Positions 49,819 to 63,728 of a DNA stretch of 64,000 nucleotides are shown one piece after another. The position numbers and the translations under genes were made by a program. Origin of the DNA: Apostichopus japonicus (Eukaryota > Echinodermata > Holothuroidea > Aspidochirotida > Stichopodidae); NCBI RefSeq assembly GCF_037975245.1, contig NC_092578.1:16686821-16750820 (forward strand). Reading direction: 5' to 3'. The number at the start of each line of letters is the position of its first letter. Positions within the stretch are counted from its first letter, which is position 1. The notes beneath the pieces are model-generated. The model did no database searches. It had not been told where the DNA came from and saw only the letters and a program-made list of their open reading frames with translations.

Positions 49819-51151
49819 ACTAACTGTGAGCCTGGCTTTCCTACCCTAAGGCGACCAATAATCAAAGTCATTGATAAGGACCCCTAAGGTAAAGGATTGA
49901 ACACCTGAGATATTTTATGACAGAGGAGTAAAAGTTCTGAGACCAAGATTCACCCTCAGAAAAATGAAAATATATATGCAAATTATTTCTATTTTTACTT
50001 GTGGTTTAGAGTCCCATTTATTTTTTGTTTTCTCTCTCTCTCTCTGTTGCCAAAGCTGACAACTTAGTTGAATTCACCAAACTGGTAGAGGGTGTCCATT
50101 ATCAGGCACCACAGAAAGGTGAAATATAAAGGTGCCTTAAAATATAATCTAGTTAATTATTAATAGGTGAAGCAATCCCAACCATGATCTTTGTACTATA
50201 TGACACAGGTGCTTGTGACAAACAACTCCCCCTCCGCCCCCCCCCCCCCACAGCCTCAAACAGCTTATAAAGATCTTGATCCATTTAGGACATACAGTAC
50301 ACATCAAGTATATAAAGGAACATTATGAAATATGGTATCCAACAAATAGAGATATACGTATTCTCAGCTCATTATTGCAGTTGTTCATCATGGAATTTGC
50401 TGCATACATTGACACTTTATGAATGGTCAAAAGAGGAAGGAGGAGTCAGGGCCTGAATGGATGGTAGCCCTCCCCCCCCCCCTGTTTAAAGACTTGACCA
50501 ATTTACACGCAATATAAGAGGATGAGGGAAGTAAGTGTGTTTTATAAATTAAGCACTTTTATAACTCTTCAATTATGTAATACTGGGTGCAACCAAATGA
50601 TTGCAACCCCACAGACCTGTTAATTAAATTTGGAATATCCAATTTTGTTGACAATAAGTACTTTTAAACTAACTTAGCCAAAATATACCCCCCCCAAATA
50701 AAAATTAAAACTGCACATAATATGCAGCTTTAATTGAGGAGATACGTGGAAACGTGTTTGGTATTAAAAATGGTTGAGCAGTGAAATAAAGGTCCTTGAT
50801 AGGGAAAATCAGTGGTGTCACCATAGGAGAGGGGGAAACATTCCCAAAAACAATCCCACCTCCAAATGGAAAAAAAAAAAAAAAAAAAAACCTTTTAGGT
50901 CGACTTCTACTATCTTTAATTCGTGTACGGCTACTTTCAAAATTCCCGCAGATTTGAAAAGTTCTGAGAAAATTTCTGAAACGCTGAAAACAAAGCTTCC
51001 CCCTTGTGCCCCCCACCAGAGGCAATATGCTGGACCCCACGTTGCCATGGCTTTTGGGCTACCCCAAAATGTTGCTCTCAATATGTTGTACACACCCCAC
51101 TCCCAAATGTCTGTGGATTGCCACTGCTGGTAAAAATTGAAAAAGGCACTA

Positions 51152-51613
<462 letters not shown>

Positions 51614-52575
51614 TTAAAGAGAAACTTTGTTTCAAACTTTTGTTATCTGCGGGACTCTAAATGTTTAAAGAGGTTGCACGTTTCCTTCTTTCATTTACAA
51701 TTGGTTGAAGTAAAACCGATACCATTCCATCCAATCGTGGATGAAGTCAAGGGAAAAGTGTAATGGCACATCATGACCAAAACGTTTCTTAATATGCGTT
51801 ATGAATAGAAGCAAGGGTTACCTTTGTACATGGAGGTGAAGAACGATCATTTAAGTCGGCAGTGTTCAGTAATTCTGTTTTAAGAGTATTAGTCAAGCTG
51901 AGCCGGCTATTCTTTCCATATTTATTTCGGTTTCAGGGCATTCACTTTCAATATTTCTGAATGCTATTTTAACCAAAATACGATGTCCACTCATCGATCC
52001 ACGGATAAAGTTGTGCATAAAACTTTGATCGATTCTAATAACTCTATAAAAAAATAAAACTTTTACTAGTGAGAATATGGAATGTTATTTGTGCTAAACT
52101 AGGAAGCCCAGTCACTTTGATTAATGAGCCTCAGATATTTAAAGTGTCATTTCTCAAAAACTTACAACCAAGTGGATATGAAATCTTTACCTGGACTGAA
52201 AACTACAAGAAAACAACTTGTAACTACAAGTAATCTTTAACATTTCAATGATTTTTTTTGGCATTATGCTATCCTTTCGGAAGGACTCATATACATGGCG
52301 ATTTTCCTTTCCAAAGATCACAAATATATTCTTCACTTAATATTTTGTTACTGACAAGATTGATAAATTTGCGTTTATTATATATACTGTACCCCTGGGG
52401 TTACTGTACCTGCAGTGCGAGGTAATTTATACAGACACAGACTGGTGTCTGCCGTAACTTTTAAGCATCGCTAAATATGGACCTACTGTGTGATAGAATT
52501 TACACAGCAGGTGTTGGTTAAGTTGTTTATTTACTTTTTAACATTAAATAAAATCGAATATGTCTTGAAACAGGT

Positions 52576-52685
52576 GTTATTGTGCCAAACTCTCTATTTT
52601 GGTTATTTTTAGAGTTAATAAAACCTTTCTGGTTATTGTGCCAAACTCTCTATTTTGGTTATTTTTAGAGTTAATAAAACCTTTC
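52576..52685. repeat. Tandem duplication, 56-bp unit, two copies
   Basis: gttattgtgccaaactctct starts at 52576 and at 52632. The copies are identical through 'aataaaacctttct'. Confidence 0.96.
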
Positions 52686-53066
52686 TTGGTACATGTACAA
52701 CTGCATGAGTACAAATAAAAGTCCCCTTGCATGGTATGAGTACAAGTAGGAGATACAGACTAGTACCAGTATAGGCTCTAAGTGTGAGTACCATCCTTAC
52801 ATTAGTATTTATGTACTTAATTACAAAACTGCACCAAACACAAGCTTAAACTTCAAATCTCGTTTGAGAACAGCAGGAAACGTCCATCATAACCTTCATT
52901 CGTGTTTTGAAGAATCAACATTTTTCATGGTGGTTTTTAAAATTTAAAATGTTGAAGGTATAAAGTTTTGTATCATGGCTTGCAAGGCCTTCTCAAACAT
53001 TTTTACGACAGTTAACCCTTTGTCACACCCACACATGATTCCAAAACCAGTCATCAGTGCACAACA

Positions 53067-53260
53067 GTGTGCCAAATATGTTTCACCTGTGGGGGGACTT
53101 CCCATAGGAGCCACAAACCGGCACACGCACCTATATCTACAAGTTACCATACATGTAACTTCCCAGGCATACATACTGTTTACAACTGGGTGAAGAGAGG
53201 CAATGGAGATCGAGTGTTTTGCCAAAGGACGCAACGGTACCAAGACTGTGTTAATGTGTT
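53067..53260. repeat. Possible repeat remnant with a gene-like flank motif
   Basis: The stretch gggtgaagagaggcaatggagatcgagtgttttgccaaaggacgcaac resembles a block often seen in dispersed repeats of marine invertebrates (gtgtcttgcccaaggacacaac). The open frames on both strands here are not recognised proteins. Confidence 0.3.
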
Positions 53261-55666
53261 AACATCTCTGAATTATATAACAGATGAAATGTTAGACCTT
53301 ATAAAAGTACAACACATTTGATATTACCACAGCTGAAATTGAAAACTGTGCTAAAGTCATATATATACTGTATGTTGATTTACTTGCAAATGATGTAAAT
53401 TTTCTTTGGGAGGGTCTAAACAGTTTAACACAGTTGTCTCCCCCCCTCCCCCCCCCCACAGTAATTCATGTCACCAAGTATTAAATCAGCTCCCTGTCAG
53501 TTGTGCGTAGATGTATGACGTCATGTTTTTTGCATGGACGAGAAAATTGTTACAATGTTAATAATTTACTTTGACAGTAAAATTAACAATTTCTAGAAAA
53601 TGATAATGTTACGGTCGTGCGGTATCATTTTTCATGAGACTACGATATAGGTGCGTCAGAAAATCTTTCATTTCCGCTAGAAAATTAGATGCAACTGTAT
53701 CAGTCGGCCAAGCAAAGACCGTTAGTCATGTCAACAAATACGAAGAAGAAAATTCACGCGCAATATTAATTATTATTGGCTACTGGATATAGGCTGACAA
53801 AAATAGGGTAGAGTTTCTTGTCAAAACTGTAAGCTGCTGCAAAAGTTTGGCATCACATCAATTCCCTTTTGCAATTTCAAAGTGGATCCAAAGACTTCTT
53901 CTTTACGGCACAAGGAAGGCGTGATAATTATAAGATGTGAAATGTTGATAACTTTACTTTGCTCTCTATAGTTTACAAGAAGTTAAAAAGAACATGTTTT
54001 GGTTGAGTTTATTAGAAATCGTAAAACAACGGATGGATAAGATAATCATTTCAGCTTATCTGAGGATCCAAGGTCAACATCAGTTAATCCTTATCAGAGC
54101 ATTCCAGAGATTATACTATATTCTAAAAGTGAATATCTTCAAAATCAGAAAAACTGCAGAAATATTAATTTAATATACAGTTAGTACTCAATCTTTACTT
54201 TCTTCTGTATAAATAAAAATATCATGACTACAATTCTACCTATAAAGGTCCTCTTTTAAATAAACATGACATCTTTTGTAATTTATGAATATAAATGTTC
54301 GCGCCTTCTCTTTGCCATATATATGTTTTGGGATGGCATATACATTGCATACAACTCTGTAACCTTAAGCTACCTTTGACAGCCTAAAATGGAAAATCCT
54401 AGTTTTAATTCCCACATCAAATTATTCACTTCCGGAGAACTATACAACTCTCTCGGTTATTTCTTTACTCATGCATCTTTCTTCTTATTTCCTGCCTCTC
54501 TTATAACTGTCATTTTTTCTTTCCACCATCAATACGAGAGCCATTAATTTGCTAGAGGATTCAATACCCCCAAATCCACTCTTTCCAAGAAAACAACATC
54601 TTGAAATATTGAATAAATTTTAATTTTAAGGCTGTTGTTAGATAATAACAACTGTTAGATCCATTCATTGGCTGACTTAATTAGAGGAATAAGATTTGCA
54701 GTAATGATACCAAGTGGTTTACCATTCTTCTTCTTTTTCTTTGTTTTTGATTCTTCGTTGCTGCGGTCGAGACTGACGTCAATTGTGGAAAGAAATCGCG
54801 TAACGTAATATATTTAAGGCTAAATGCCATGGCATGGATCTCGAGAATTTCCTTGTTTCGTTACACAATTCTATATCAAAACTGGGATAGGAGGTTATGT
54901 TTATGTGGATACAGCTGGAGGAAAATAAATTCTCAGAATTTGGTCTTAATTTTGAAAATGAGAGGATAAAATACTGGTGTAGAATGACCGTCCGAGAAAT
55001 GAGCAAATAGCTATTAAACCACGATTGCAAGCCACATGTATAAGATTATAATTTATTTCTTCCAAAAGGCATTATATATTTTCAGACCTCATTCTTGATG
55101 CCCTAGGATATCCATTTAATAGAAAGCTTAAATACACCTTGGCCTTGTGTCAAGCTAACTATAGTTGTAATCTACTCAAATTTTCAATAACAGACTTCTC
55201 TTCGTTTGTTTTGTTTTGTGTTATTAAAAGTTTGATAAAAGCTTGAAACCATTCGTACCAATCTTCGACACCAATTTTAACAGTTGGTATTGTGAGGTAC
55301 AGAAACAGTACAGTAAGGTTCAAAACTGCTAGGTACATATGTAGGGAAGTAACCAGATTCAGAGAGATAAGGTTGGGCTGGAGGAGGGGGATAAGGGGAA
55401 GGAGAGAAGAAGAGAGAGTGGGTTTAAGGAATAAATTATTTCTCTTTATAAAACTTTTCATTTATAAAGCCTATGGTCTTCTAACACTTGTTATGGGACT
55501 TTGAATGCCTACTTCATCCTCTCCATTCTTAAACCACCCCCCCGCCTCCTTAAACCACCCCCTCCTTAAACTAACCCCCTTTTAATCATCCCCTTGTGCC
55601 CTTCCCCTTCCTGCTTCAGCTTCCCGATGAAAACAATCACCAAATTACACCTTTTGTTCAATATGC

Positions 55667-55667
<1 letters not shown>

Positions 55668-55753
<86 letters not shown>

Positions 55754-55765
55754 CATACATGATAT
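55668..55765. repeat. (TA)n microsatellite
   Basis: About 100 bp of TA/CA dinucleotides. Open frames reading as Tyr-Ile repeats on both strands are artefacts of it. Confidence 0.97.
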
Positions 55766-56439
55766 ATACATACATTCACAAGGTTTAATACTTTCCTGTG
55801 TCAAACAAAATTCCAATTTGATTAGTTCACTGAACATTGCAACCTGGGCATATAGTTAAATTATATAGAAACGTGTCCGAACAATATGACCAACAGCAGG
55901 AAGCATCCAGATATTATTATAGGGATGAAAAACAAAATTTGAGCTCACAGGCAAAAGTATATCTGCACAAACAGGTACTACTGTGAAAACCCTTCATAAC
56001 ATGTGTATCTTTCAAACACTAAACAGGGCTATAACAACCAGCCAACGACCCATGTGTTGGTCAATACCGGCACATCATTTTTTGTAAAATTGTAGTTTAA
56101 AGGTCTGTAAGCTTATGGTGAAGAGGTAAAAAGCAAATATGTGCTGTGCAAAGAACACCAAATTAGAAAAAATATCAAATGGCCTGTGATAGCAGAATTC
56201 AGGTCTCATGGGTTCAAAACAATTTCCTGCACTTGTTTTCTTTGTCTGTGGTCATAAACTCTTAAAGTAGCCTACAGTGCAGTGTCTGAATGGACATTAT
56301 TTGGAGGAGGTATAGTTTGCAGAATGGTGTATTCATAATGACTGTGATTGGAATTGCTCATAATATGCAGTTTTTGGAGTTTTCTAACTAAAATCAACGG
56401 ATTGTAAAAGCATAGAATGTGAAATGTATCTATAAAGTA

Positions 56440-57240
56440 ACTGTTACTGTGATTAAGTAAATCTACTATTGAAACTATAATACTGTAGCTGTAAAATTAT
56501 ATTAAATTAACTTTTACTGTATCATTATTAACTTTTGCTATAAGAAAGATAATATAATACTGTTATAGTACCTGTTACTATAGCAAAGTAACTGTTATTG
56601 TAAGGGTAATAAAGTAACATTATTACTGAAACTAATCATGTAATTATAATTATATTAATTAACTGTTACTGTATCGGTTACTTTTGCTATAAGAAAGATA
56701 ATATGTCACTGTAATAGTTCCTGTTACTATAACAAAGTAACTGTTACTGTAAGGGTAATAAAAGTAACACTATTACTGAAATATATAATGTAATTATAAT
56801 TATAATGAATTAACTGTTACTGTATCGGTTATTTTGCTGTAAGAAAGATAATCTGTTACTGTAATAGTTCCTGTTACTTTAACAAAGTAACTGTTATTGT
56901 AATGGTAATAAAAGTAACACTATTACTGAAACTAATAATGTAATATGAATTATATTAAATTAACTGTTACTGTAACGTTTACTTTTGCTATAAGAAAGAT
57001 AATCTGTTACTGTAATCACTCCTGTTACTATAACAATCAATTACTTAACTGTTGATATTTAGGTGACTATTACGTAACTGTTACTATTTAGGTTACTCTA
57101 ACAGTAATAGCTACTAACAGTGTAACAAAGTAACTATTATTTTAATAGTTACTGTAACTGCATGATTTAACATAACTATTATTGTGATTCTAGTTACTAA
57201 ACTGTAAGACAAGTACATATAACTGTTACAGATTACGGAT
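56440..57240. repeat. Degenerate tandem repeat, about 150-bp unit, roughly four copies plus decayed flank
   Basis: ttttgctataagaaagataat recurs at 56533, 56682, 56832 (ttttgctgtaag) and 56983, a period of 149-151 bp. Within each unit gttactgtaa-like sub-motifs repeat on both strands (taactgttactgta, tactgtaatagttcctgttacta). To the right the order breaks down into loose gttact/agtaac words up to about 57240. Confidence 0.9.
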
Positions 57241-58461
57241 TATAGATTACAGATTAATTAGGGACCCTCTTAATTCAACTTCAAGTTTGTGAGCAGGCAG
57301 TTAATACACCAACATATAAACAGGATTTAATAACACCAACTTAATAGTTTTAAATAAATACCAACAATAAATATCAAATTTTTAATTTTTTCGACATCTT
57401 TTTGAACCTTATGATACCTCAAAAAATTGGACATTGCACAATTAATTAGAAAAGGAAACTGAAAAGCCAAATTTTATTTCAGCTTTGAATAAATGAACGG
57501 TCTCGACATTGAGAATTTATGCGGATAGACCTCATAAACTCAAGTCTCAGACAGACAAGACAAAACCATCCAACAGCAAACGGCACGTTTGAAAAAACGG
57601 TAACACATTACCGACGCTCCAATTAACTGAACATACAAACTGTGCACGCAATGTTCTGGAAAGTCGACAGTTCTGTGAAAAGAGAAGACTTTTGAATGTT
57701 GCATTTATTTTTATGAACTGATTGTGACAAAATCTATATGCAACAAACACAGTGTGAATGAACTTACTTTGAAAAGTGCACAAAAATTGTGGTGTAATGT
57801 CTAAAGTGTTCTACTGACTATAAGATATCTCTTTTTTTTACTTCCAAGTTTTGGTTTTAAAAAAAAAGGGCAAAGAACTGGATAGTTTCTGGATATTTGA
57901 ACAAAATTTAACAAAATTTTGTGACTTAAAATAAGGTTCCAATTACCTGTAGTTGATTCAATTCATACAAACTCCTTATATTTTTCCACTAAGTAAACCT
58001 AGTCTCTAGTGACAAAGGGAATTCACCAATCCATCTGATTCTACTGTGTCGCCAGACACTTTGTAATAACCGTATGCACACAGCAAATAGAAGGTATTTC
58101 GAACTTATTTTTCAATTTTCTCATTAAATTTAACTTTCAAAATACTTACAAAGTATTAATCGCTACACTGTCCCAGTTATGTACGTATAGATGCTTATAC
58201 CTTTAATATTCATTCCATGTTTTTATTTGACTAATTGACAAGGAACAAGTTGTCATGATATGTTACTATTATTAAGTAATGGTTCTACATTCATTATGTT
58301 CAGTATCACTGTTCCCTCGTCTCCAATTTATCTTCCTTCCTTTTTCAAAAAACATTTTGTCGGTATTTTCTCTCCTTTCCATGGACTTACTGACGTTGTA
58401 AACATAACTACTTCATTAATATAATTGCAGGAAGTTCCAAGGAGAAGCCTTGCTTCCTCCA

Positions 58462-58514
58462 TGTATATATATATGTATGTATGTATGTATGTGTGTATGT
58501 ACAGTATGTATGTA
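58462..58514. repeat. (TATG)n / (TA)n microsatellite
   Basis: tatatatatgtatgtatgtatgtatgtgtgtatg run. Confidence 0.93.
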
Positions 58515-59074
58515 ACCACGGTAGTGAAAAAACCCTAATAAACTGAAGTTTCGTACTTTAATACTAACAAGATTGATCAGAATTGTTCACATCCACTTAG
58601 GATTTCTAAATTCAAATTAGTTCCATACACAGTTGCTTTCATTTATTGTTACAAGCAGGGACGTTCATACCATTACCAGCTGTATTGTCCAAAGAAAGCA
58701 ACCAGTGCTCAAGCAGTTTGGCCGGCCTGGTTTACTCAGTAGGACACAGTGAAGTTACCCAACTGATCTCATTCTGGGGCCCACTCATGTGGAGGGACAA
58801 AGGAATTCCATAAATATATAGTGACCTCAATACTTTCCTCTTTTTTATGTTTATTTTCACAAATATAGCCTTCAGTTACTATTTAGACTTTACAGCAACA
58901 GAGTTCATTGCCTCTATAGGACTTGCAAAACGGAACAAAGGAGAGGATGAACATTGTCAATCATTTGAGAGAAATGTACCTAAGATTTACAAAAGAATGG
59001 TCTTGGAGATCAGGGAAGAAAATATATCCTTCTCATAGCAGAAAACATCTGCTTAAATGTCAATATGTATCTAT

Positions 59075-59236
59075 ATGTGTGTATATATGTATATATATAT
59101 ATATATAGATATATATATATAGATATAGATATATATATAGGAATAACGGAAAAACTGTTAAACAACTATGCTGCATATAGATATATATATATATATAGAT
59201 ATAGATATATATATATATATATATAGATATATATAT
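59075..59236. repeat. Paired TA / TAGATA microsatellites
   Basis: Two tatagatata tracts (about 59075-59140 and 59176-59236) flank 35 bp of non-repetitive sequence. Confidence 0.92.
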
Positions 59237-62188
59237 CAGTGTGATAGCATGCTGATGCTGACATCAAGGAAATCCTTCACTGCACAATCTAGCCAAATGG
59301 GGGGAAAAAACAAGTCTGTTTGCAGAACCAAAGAGCAAAATTCCATATTAAAGGGATTGTCTAACATTTCATATAGCGTTGGCAAACTTTGTATCAGCTT
59401 TACAATTATACAATCAAAGCATTTCAAGATGGAAAAAAATATTAAAAGCAGGGCAAGAAATGGTGTCAAAAAATCACAAATTCATCCAATGTAAATATGA
59501 TATTATTCACAAAAGTACAGAATGTCTAAATATATCCATAAAGGTCATGGACATGGACATTGGTCAGAGTAAAATATCAATAGAGAAATATCATTTGGTC
59601 GACTACATATATCAGGACAACTTCAGGAGACAAACTTGTCACCCTAAACAATATAATTTTTTATTACTGCAAAATCTATGACATTTACATTAATTTTGAA
59701 GATACAAATTCTTGATTTCAGGAGTCAGAAATTGCCACGTAGTGGTCGTGAAGCTGTGTGAAAAGCATGATATTTTCTGCTTCTTTGTTAGGGGTCACAT
59801 AAGCAAGCAACCAGACGACCCCTTTAAAATAACACTTGCCTACTGACAAAGCTTGTAGGTGAAAATGGAGAGTATGATTGATGAATCAGTCAAAAGAAGT
59901 GGTAGCTGACTCCCAATGCACAATAATCTCCACGGATTTTTTTTGGGGTGAAAATAGTTTTTTTTTTTTTTTTTTAATTAATCACCTTTGTTTAGCTTCT
60001 GTGTACTTTCTTTACTTCAAGGCCATTATGAAAAGAATTCGCACTTTATAAACCGAGGTAAACCTCTGCTGGAGTACTGTATTGATGACAATATTTGAAT
60101 TTTTCGTTCTCGAGAAATTAAATGGGGGGAAAAAATGACCGAAGCACATGTGGCTCGATGATGTCAGATTTAGACTTGATCAAGTCTTTGGCCATGTGTG
60201 TGAAAGAAAAATGAAATTTGTGATCATCTTCCGAATGGAATAAGATTTTTTGTAATATTTTCATCACATTTTATCTCTATCACACAGGTCAATGCTGATG
60301 GTAGGGTTTGTGCAGATCACCTTTGACCATGAGATCTATCAAAGTGGTTACAACAGTTTTACTCGTTGATATGAAATTCCGATACAGAAAAAAAAAATTG
60401 TGTCCAACAAACAAAACTTTTTATGCAATGTTTCATTACTGTAAAAATTGCCAATTTTTGAACTAATTGCCTGATTGAATTGTCCTTGTTCCAATTTTGG
60501 TAGACAAAGGTTATTATTTAGTTCCCCTTAAATCTTTCCTTTCATGGTCAAGTATGATAATTAATCTGAACATTGTAGTAAATTCAATCTACAATGCGAG
60601 TGTAGAAACCAACTTTGACAACATCTACATTGGACTGATTTGACCAAAAAATACTACAAAAGGAAATTTAAAAAAAAAAAATTAGAAATTCAACCTACAA
60701 AGAGATCCAAAATAAAACTGAAAGCTAGCAATAAAACAATAGTCAAGATAATTAAGGCATTTCCATAGCATTCATAAACTAGCTACTACAAAAGTTAACA
60801 ATTTTTTTATAACTACTTTTATAACACTATAAGCAACAAATACGAAATTGTGCATTCATGAATATTCATTGGATGGCGGGGCAAAGGACATGATGACACA
60901 ACAGTTCAAGCCAGAAACTGTCAAACTATAACTAATACTTTAAAACCTTTTTCTCTTTTACTTTTTTTTCTTCTCAAAAGGTACTTTTAATACTTGCAAA
61001 ACTATATACAGTAGTTGGGAGTTTAATAGAGATGAATGCATTGACCAAATTTTCACATTATCTGATCTAATTTTAAAGTCAAATCACACATCCTGCTGCG
61101 TTGCATCAACGGATTCAACGCCATCAAAGAGTCACGGTTATCTGCACTGCGCAGCACCCGATAATTTTATCTTACGACTTTGCAAAAACCAGAGAGAGAG
61201 AGAGAGATGGAGAGAAAGGAAGATGCCCAGACTTGAACAGAATGAAAAATAAACACGAGATGGGTTAATGGAATGAGTTAACTTTGTAAGGGTTTGTGCC
61301 AGATTGTAAACATTATTTAGTATAGCAATTAATTGTCAGTTCCAGACAGGCAGGGGGGAGGGAGGGGGTTATTATAAACTCGAGGGGCAAAATCTCAGAA
61401 ACGTCTGCTGCCTCATATACTTGTGGATTAAATTAACCTCAACTCAAGAGCATGAACTACCCTCTCCCCCCCTCTCCCCCATCCCTCCCATCTGCCTTAA
61501 AATTTTGCCATCTAAAGTCTCTGGGTCCTTCAAAGAGAAAGGGGTCTTTTATTCTGCCCACACAAGACAAAAAGAAGCCTTTAAGATGGGGAATCAATGT
61601 GAAATTTTCAGATATCCAGAGCTGCCAACCCCAACTGAACAAAAGTCCTATTCTTTTCCCCAAAAATCCTATTTTTTGATCGATAAGTATTTTCTCACCG
61701 CGAACATGATTTTTTTTTTCTTTGGGGGGGGGGGGAGGGTTGCCAATTGCAAAAGGTCCTACATACAGGAAGAAAAATTATAACTAATGTTAATTTTTGT
61801 CTTGTACAGGTCTCCTACATGCAACTGCACAGCTTCAAAAGCCATATATCAGATCTGTGTCCAGATTGTAGTGTTGATGTTACAATATTTATTGCTTGTT
61901 TGTTCCTTTTGGATTCTGTTTTGTTTTTTGCTTTTTTTTTAGTAGAGGGACTCAAGGATGACCAACCCTTCCTCTCCCACCCTTTAATTTCTTTCTCCTC
62001 AAATGTCAGCTATGCAGCAAATTAGGCTAAAGATGGGACTCCTTCAGAGGATCACCAGCCGATATCAGAACTCAATAAAAGTTTAATGAAATGTTGAAGC
62101 TGTGCTGTTACCATGATTACCAATATACACAACTTTGTTGCAATCATGGACAAATTAACAGCCAAATACTATTCTGAATTTTTGACAG

Positions 62189-62283
62189 GATGCATTTCAT
62201 TCATGGGCTTGATGACGATGCTGCTAAGTCAAGCATGAGGCGAGTGTGGGGGCCCATACAGGAAGAGATGGGGCTAAGGAAAG
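62189..62283 (+). other. Possible internal exon, unidentified
   Basis: This 95-bp stretch lies between an acceptor (tttttgacag) and a donor (AAAG|gtagag). Reading from the second base gives MHFIHGLDDDAAKSSMR then RVWGPIQEEMGLRK, which looks protein-like but matches no family I recognise. No partner exon with a compatible phase was found nearby, so this may be chance. Confidence 0.2.
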
Positions 62284-63608
62284 GTAGAGAGGATATAGTC
62301 AAGTGGAATAGGTCATTTCTTATCTTTATTAGATCTTCAAATGAATTTCATGAATCGGATGTTATTTTAAAAAGTCGTAATATGATCCCTGCTAAATCTT
62401 GCCCACTGAAAGATAATATACACCTTAACAATGTATATAGTCTCATACAGCATTCCACTATAAAACACAACCTAACATATGTTTAACCCTACAACCCTAT
62501 TGGTAATATCGCTTACCATACATACTCACACAATAACAACTTTGTACTCTTTTTTTGGCCACATTTTTTACCCATTCATAGAGATGCAGGGAATGAAGAA
62601 AAATTCAAAACCAAAACAGTGGGAGGAGGGGGGGGGGGGTGAGGTATATACATGGCTAGCAAATGTCTTGACCTCAATACATAATGATAATACTGAGAAG
62701 ACAGTTTAGCTTTAATACACACAGTGTTTAACTTTCCATGTAATATACTCAGTAGAGTCATGGAGTCCACAGTAGCCAGTCAAGCAATTGAAAACTGCAT
62801 GGCGGGTATTTGTGTTCTTCGAAACAAGCTTGTTCTGCTGTGGAAATGTCATTTGAGAAAGAGGGATGGATCGGGATCTAGGGTTGAAATCTGTGACAGA
62901 CATACTGAATAAACAGGTTTGATGGAGAAGGTCAATCCCAAGCATGTCCAAACATGCATCCCCAGTTCATGTCTTGGTTTGAATTGTCCAAGAAAATACT
63001 CCAAATAACAAAAAAAATGTGTCTGTTCTTTGTTTGAATTTGCAGGATCTCTGCGAAAGGCCCAAAAAGTTTGGCCAAAAAAGGACATCAAATTGATTGT
63101 TTGGTTTAATTTACTACACAATAAAAAGGGGAAAAAAACTTCTTTCTATAACGTGGAGATTGAGCGCAAGGCTTTAACATACATGTAGATAAATGAAGAA
63201 TCGTTGTACAGAGTCTAAAGGCCTCCATTTTCTTCTTCTTTGCGGGGAAAGTTAATAGTTTGTTGGACAATATAGTTATTTGCATTGATGTATTTTATGT
63301 CGTATGCACACAGATATGTTAAATGTCAACGCCTTGAATACAGCCTAATTTCCTTGTCCAAGTATATCTTAGGATATCATTTTATTTCCTGCTCATGAGA
63401 ATACATACATTTTCAAGTTCTGATAACCATTTGGCTTCAAGTTCACTGACTTTCACTATACCGAACTCTCAAACATACACTTGACTTTTTGTCTGAGCTA
63501 ATGTTTAAAGAAGGATGAATGAAATAATGTGACTCTTTATGTAAACAAAAAGCAACTAGCATTTATATTGATATAGGCACATTAATAATAATAATGAGAT
63601 ATTAATAG

Positions 63609-63728
63609 TCAGGAAGCATTGTTCGTGCCAGCGATCTTGGCGAAATCGACAGGGGGGGTCTGGGGAGTTGACACCACTGGGGTTCCAAGGGGAGTGCCCC
63701 TGATCGGTGGTGATGGGGACCAAAGACC
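63609..63728 (-). CDS. Candidate 3'-terminal coding exon of an unidentified gene
   Basis: Behind a good acceptor (gaaattttctacag at 63729) a 120-bp frame runs to TGA at 63609-63611 and encodes 39 residues. The start is GLWSPSPPIRGTPLGTPVV and the end TPPVDFAKIAGTNNAS. The base composition is more GC/CpG-rich than the flanks, and the Pro/Ser/Thr-rich sequence is typical of a disordered C-terminus. No good donor lies inside it, so a terminal exon fits better than an upstream exon of the FAM117-like gene, although the latter is possible. I do not recognise the protein. Confidence 0.33.
   Translation of the reverse strand, partial: GLWSPSPPIRGTPLGTPVVSTPQTPPVDFAKIAGTNNAS

Noticed and set aside
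50774-51133. Plus-strand open frames around the RRTSSLDTI exon
   Set aside because: They lie beside or antisense to the well-supported exon and contain homopolymers; no motif.
55566-55859. Tyr-Ile repeat proteins
   Set aside because: Translation of a TA microsatellite.
62724-62912. Plus-strand terminal exon candidate (AIENCMAGICVLRNKLVLL)
   Set aside because: A stop and a weak acceptor exist, but no homologue is recognised and the phase link to 62189-62283 is unproven.
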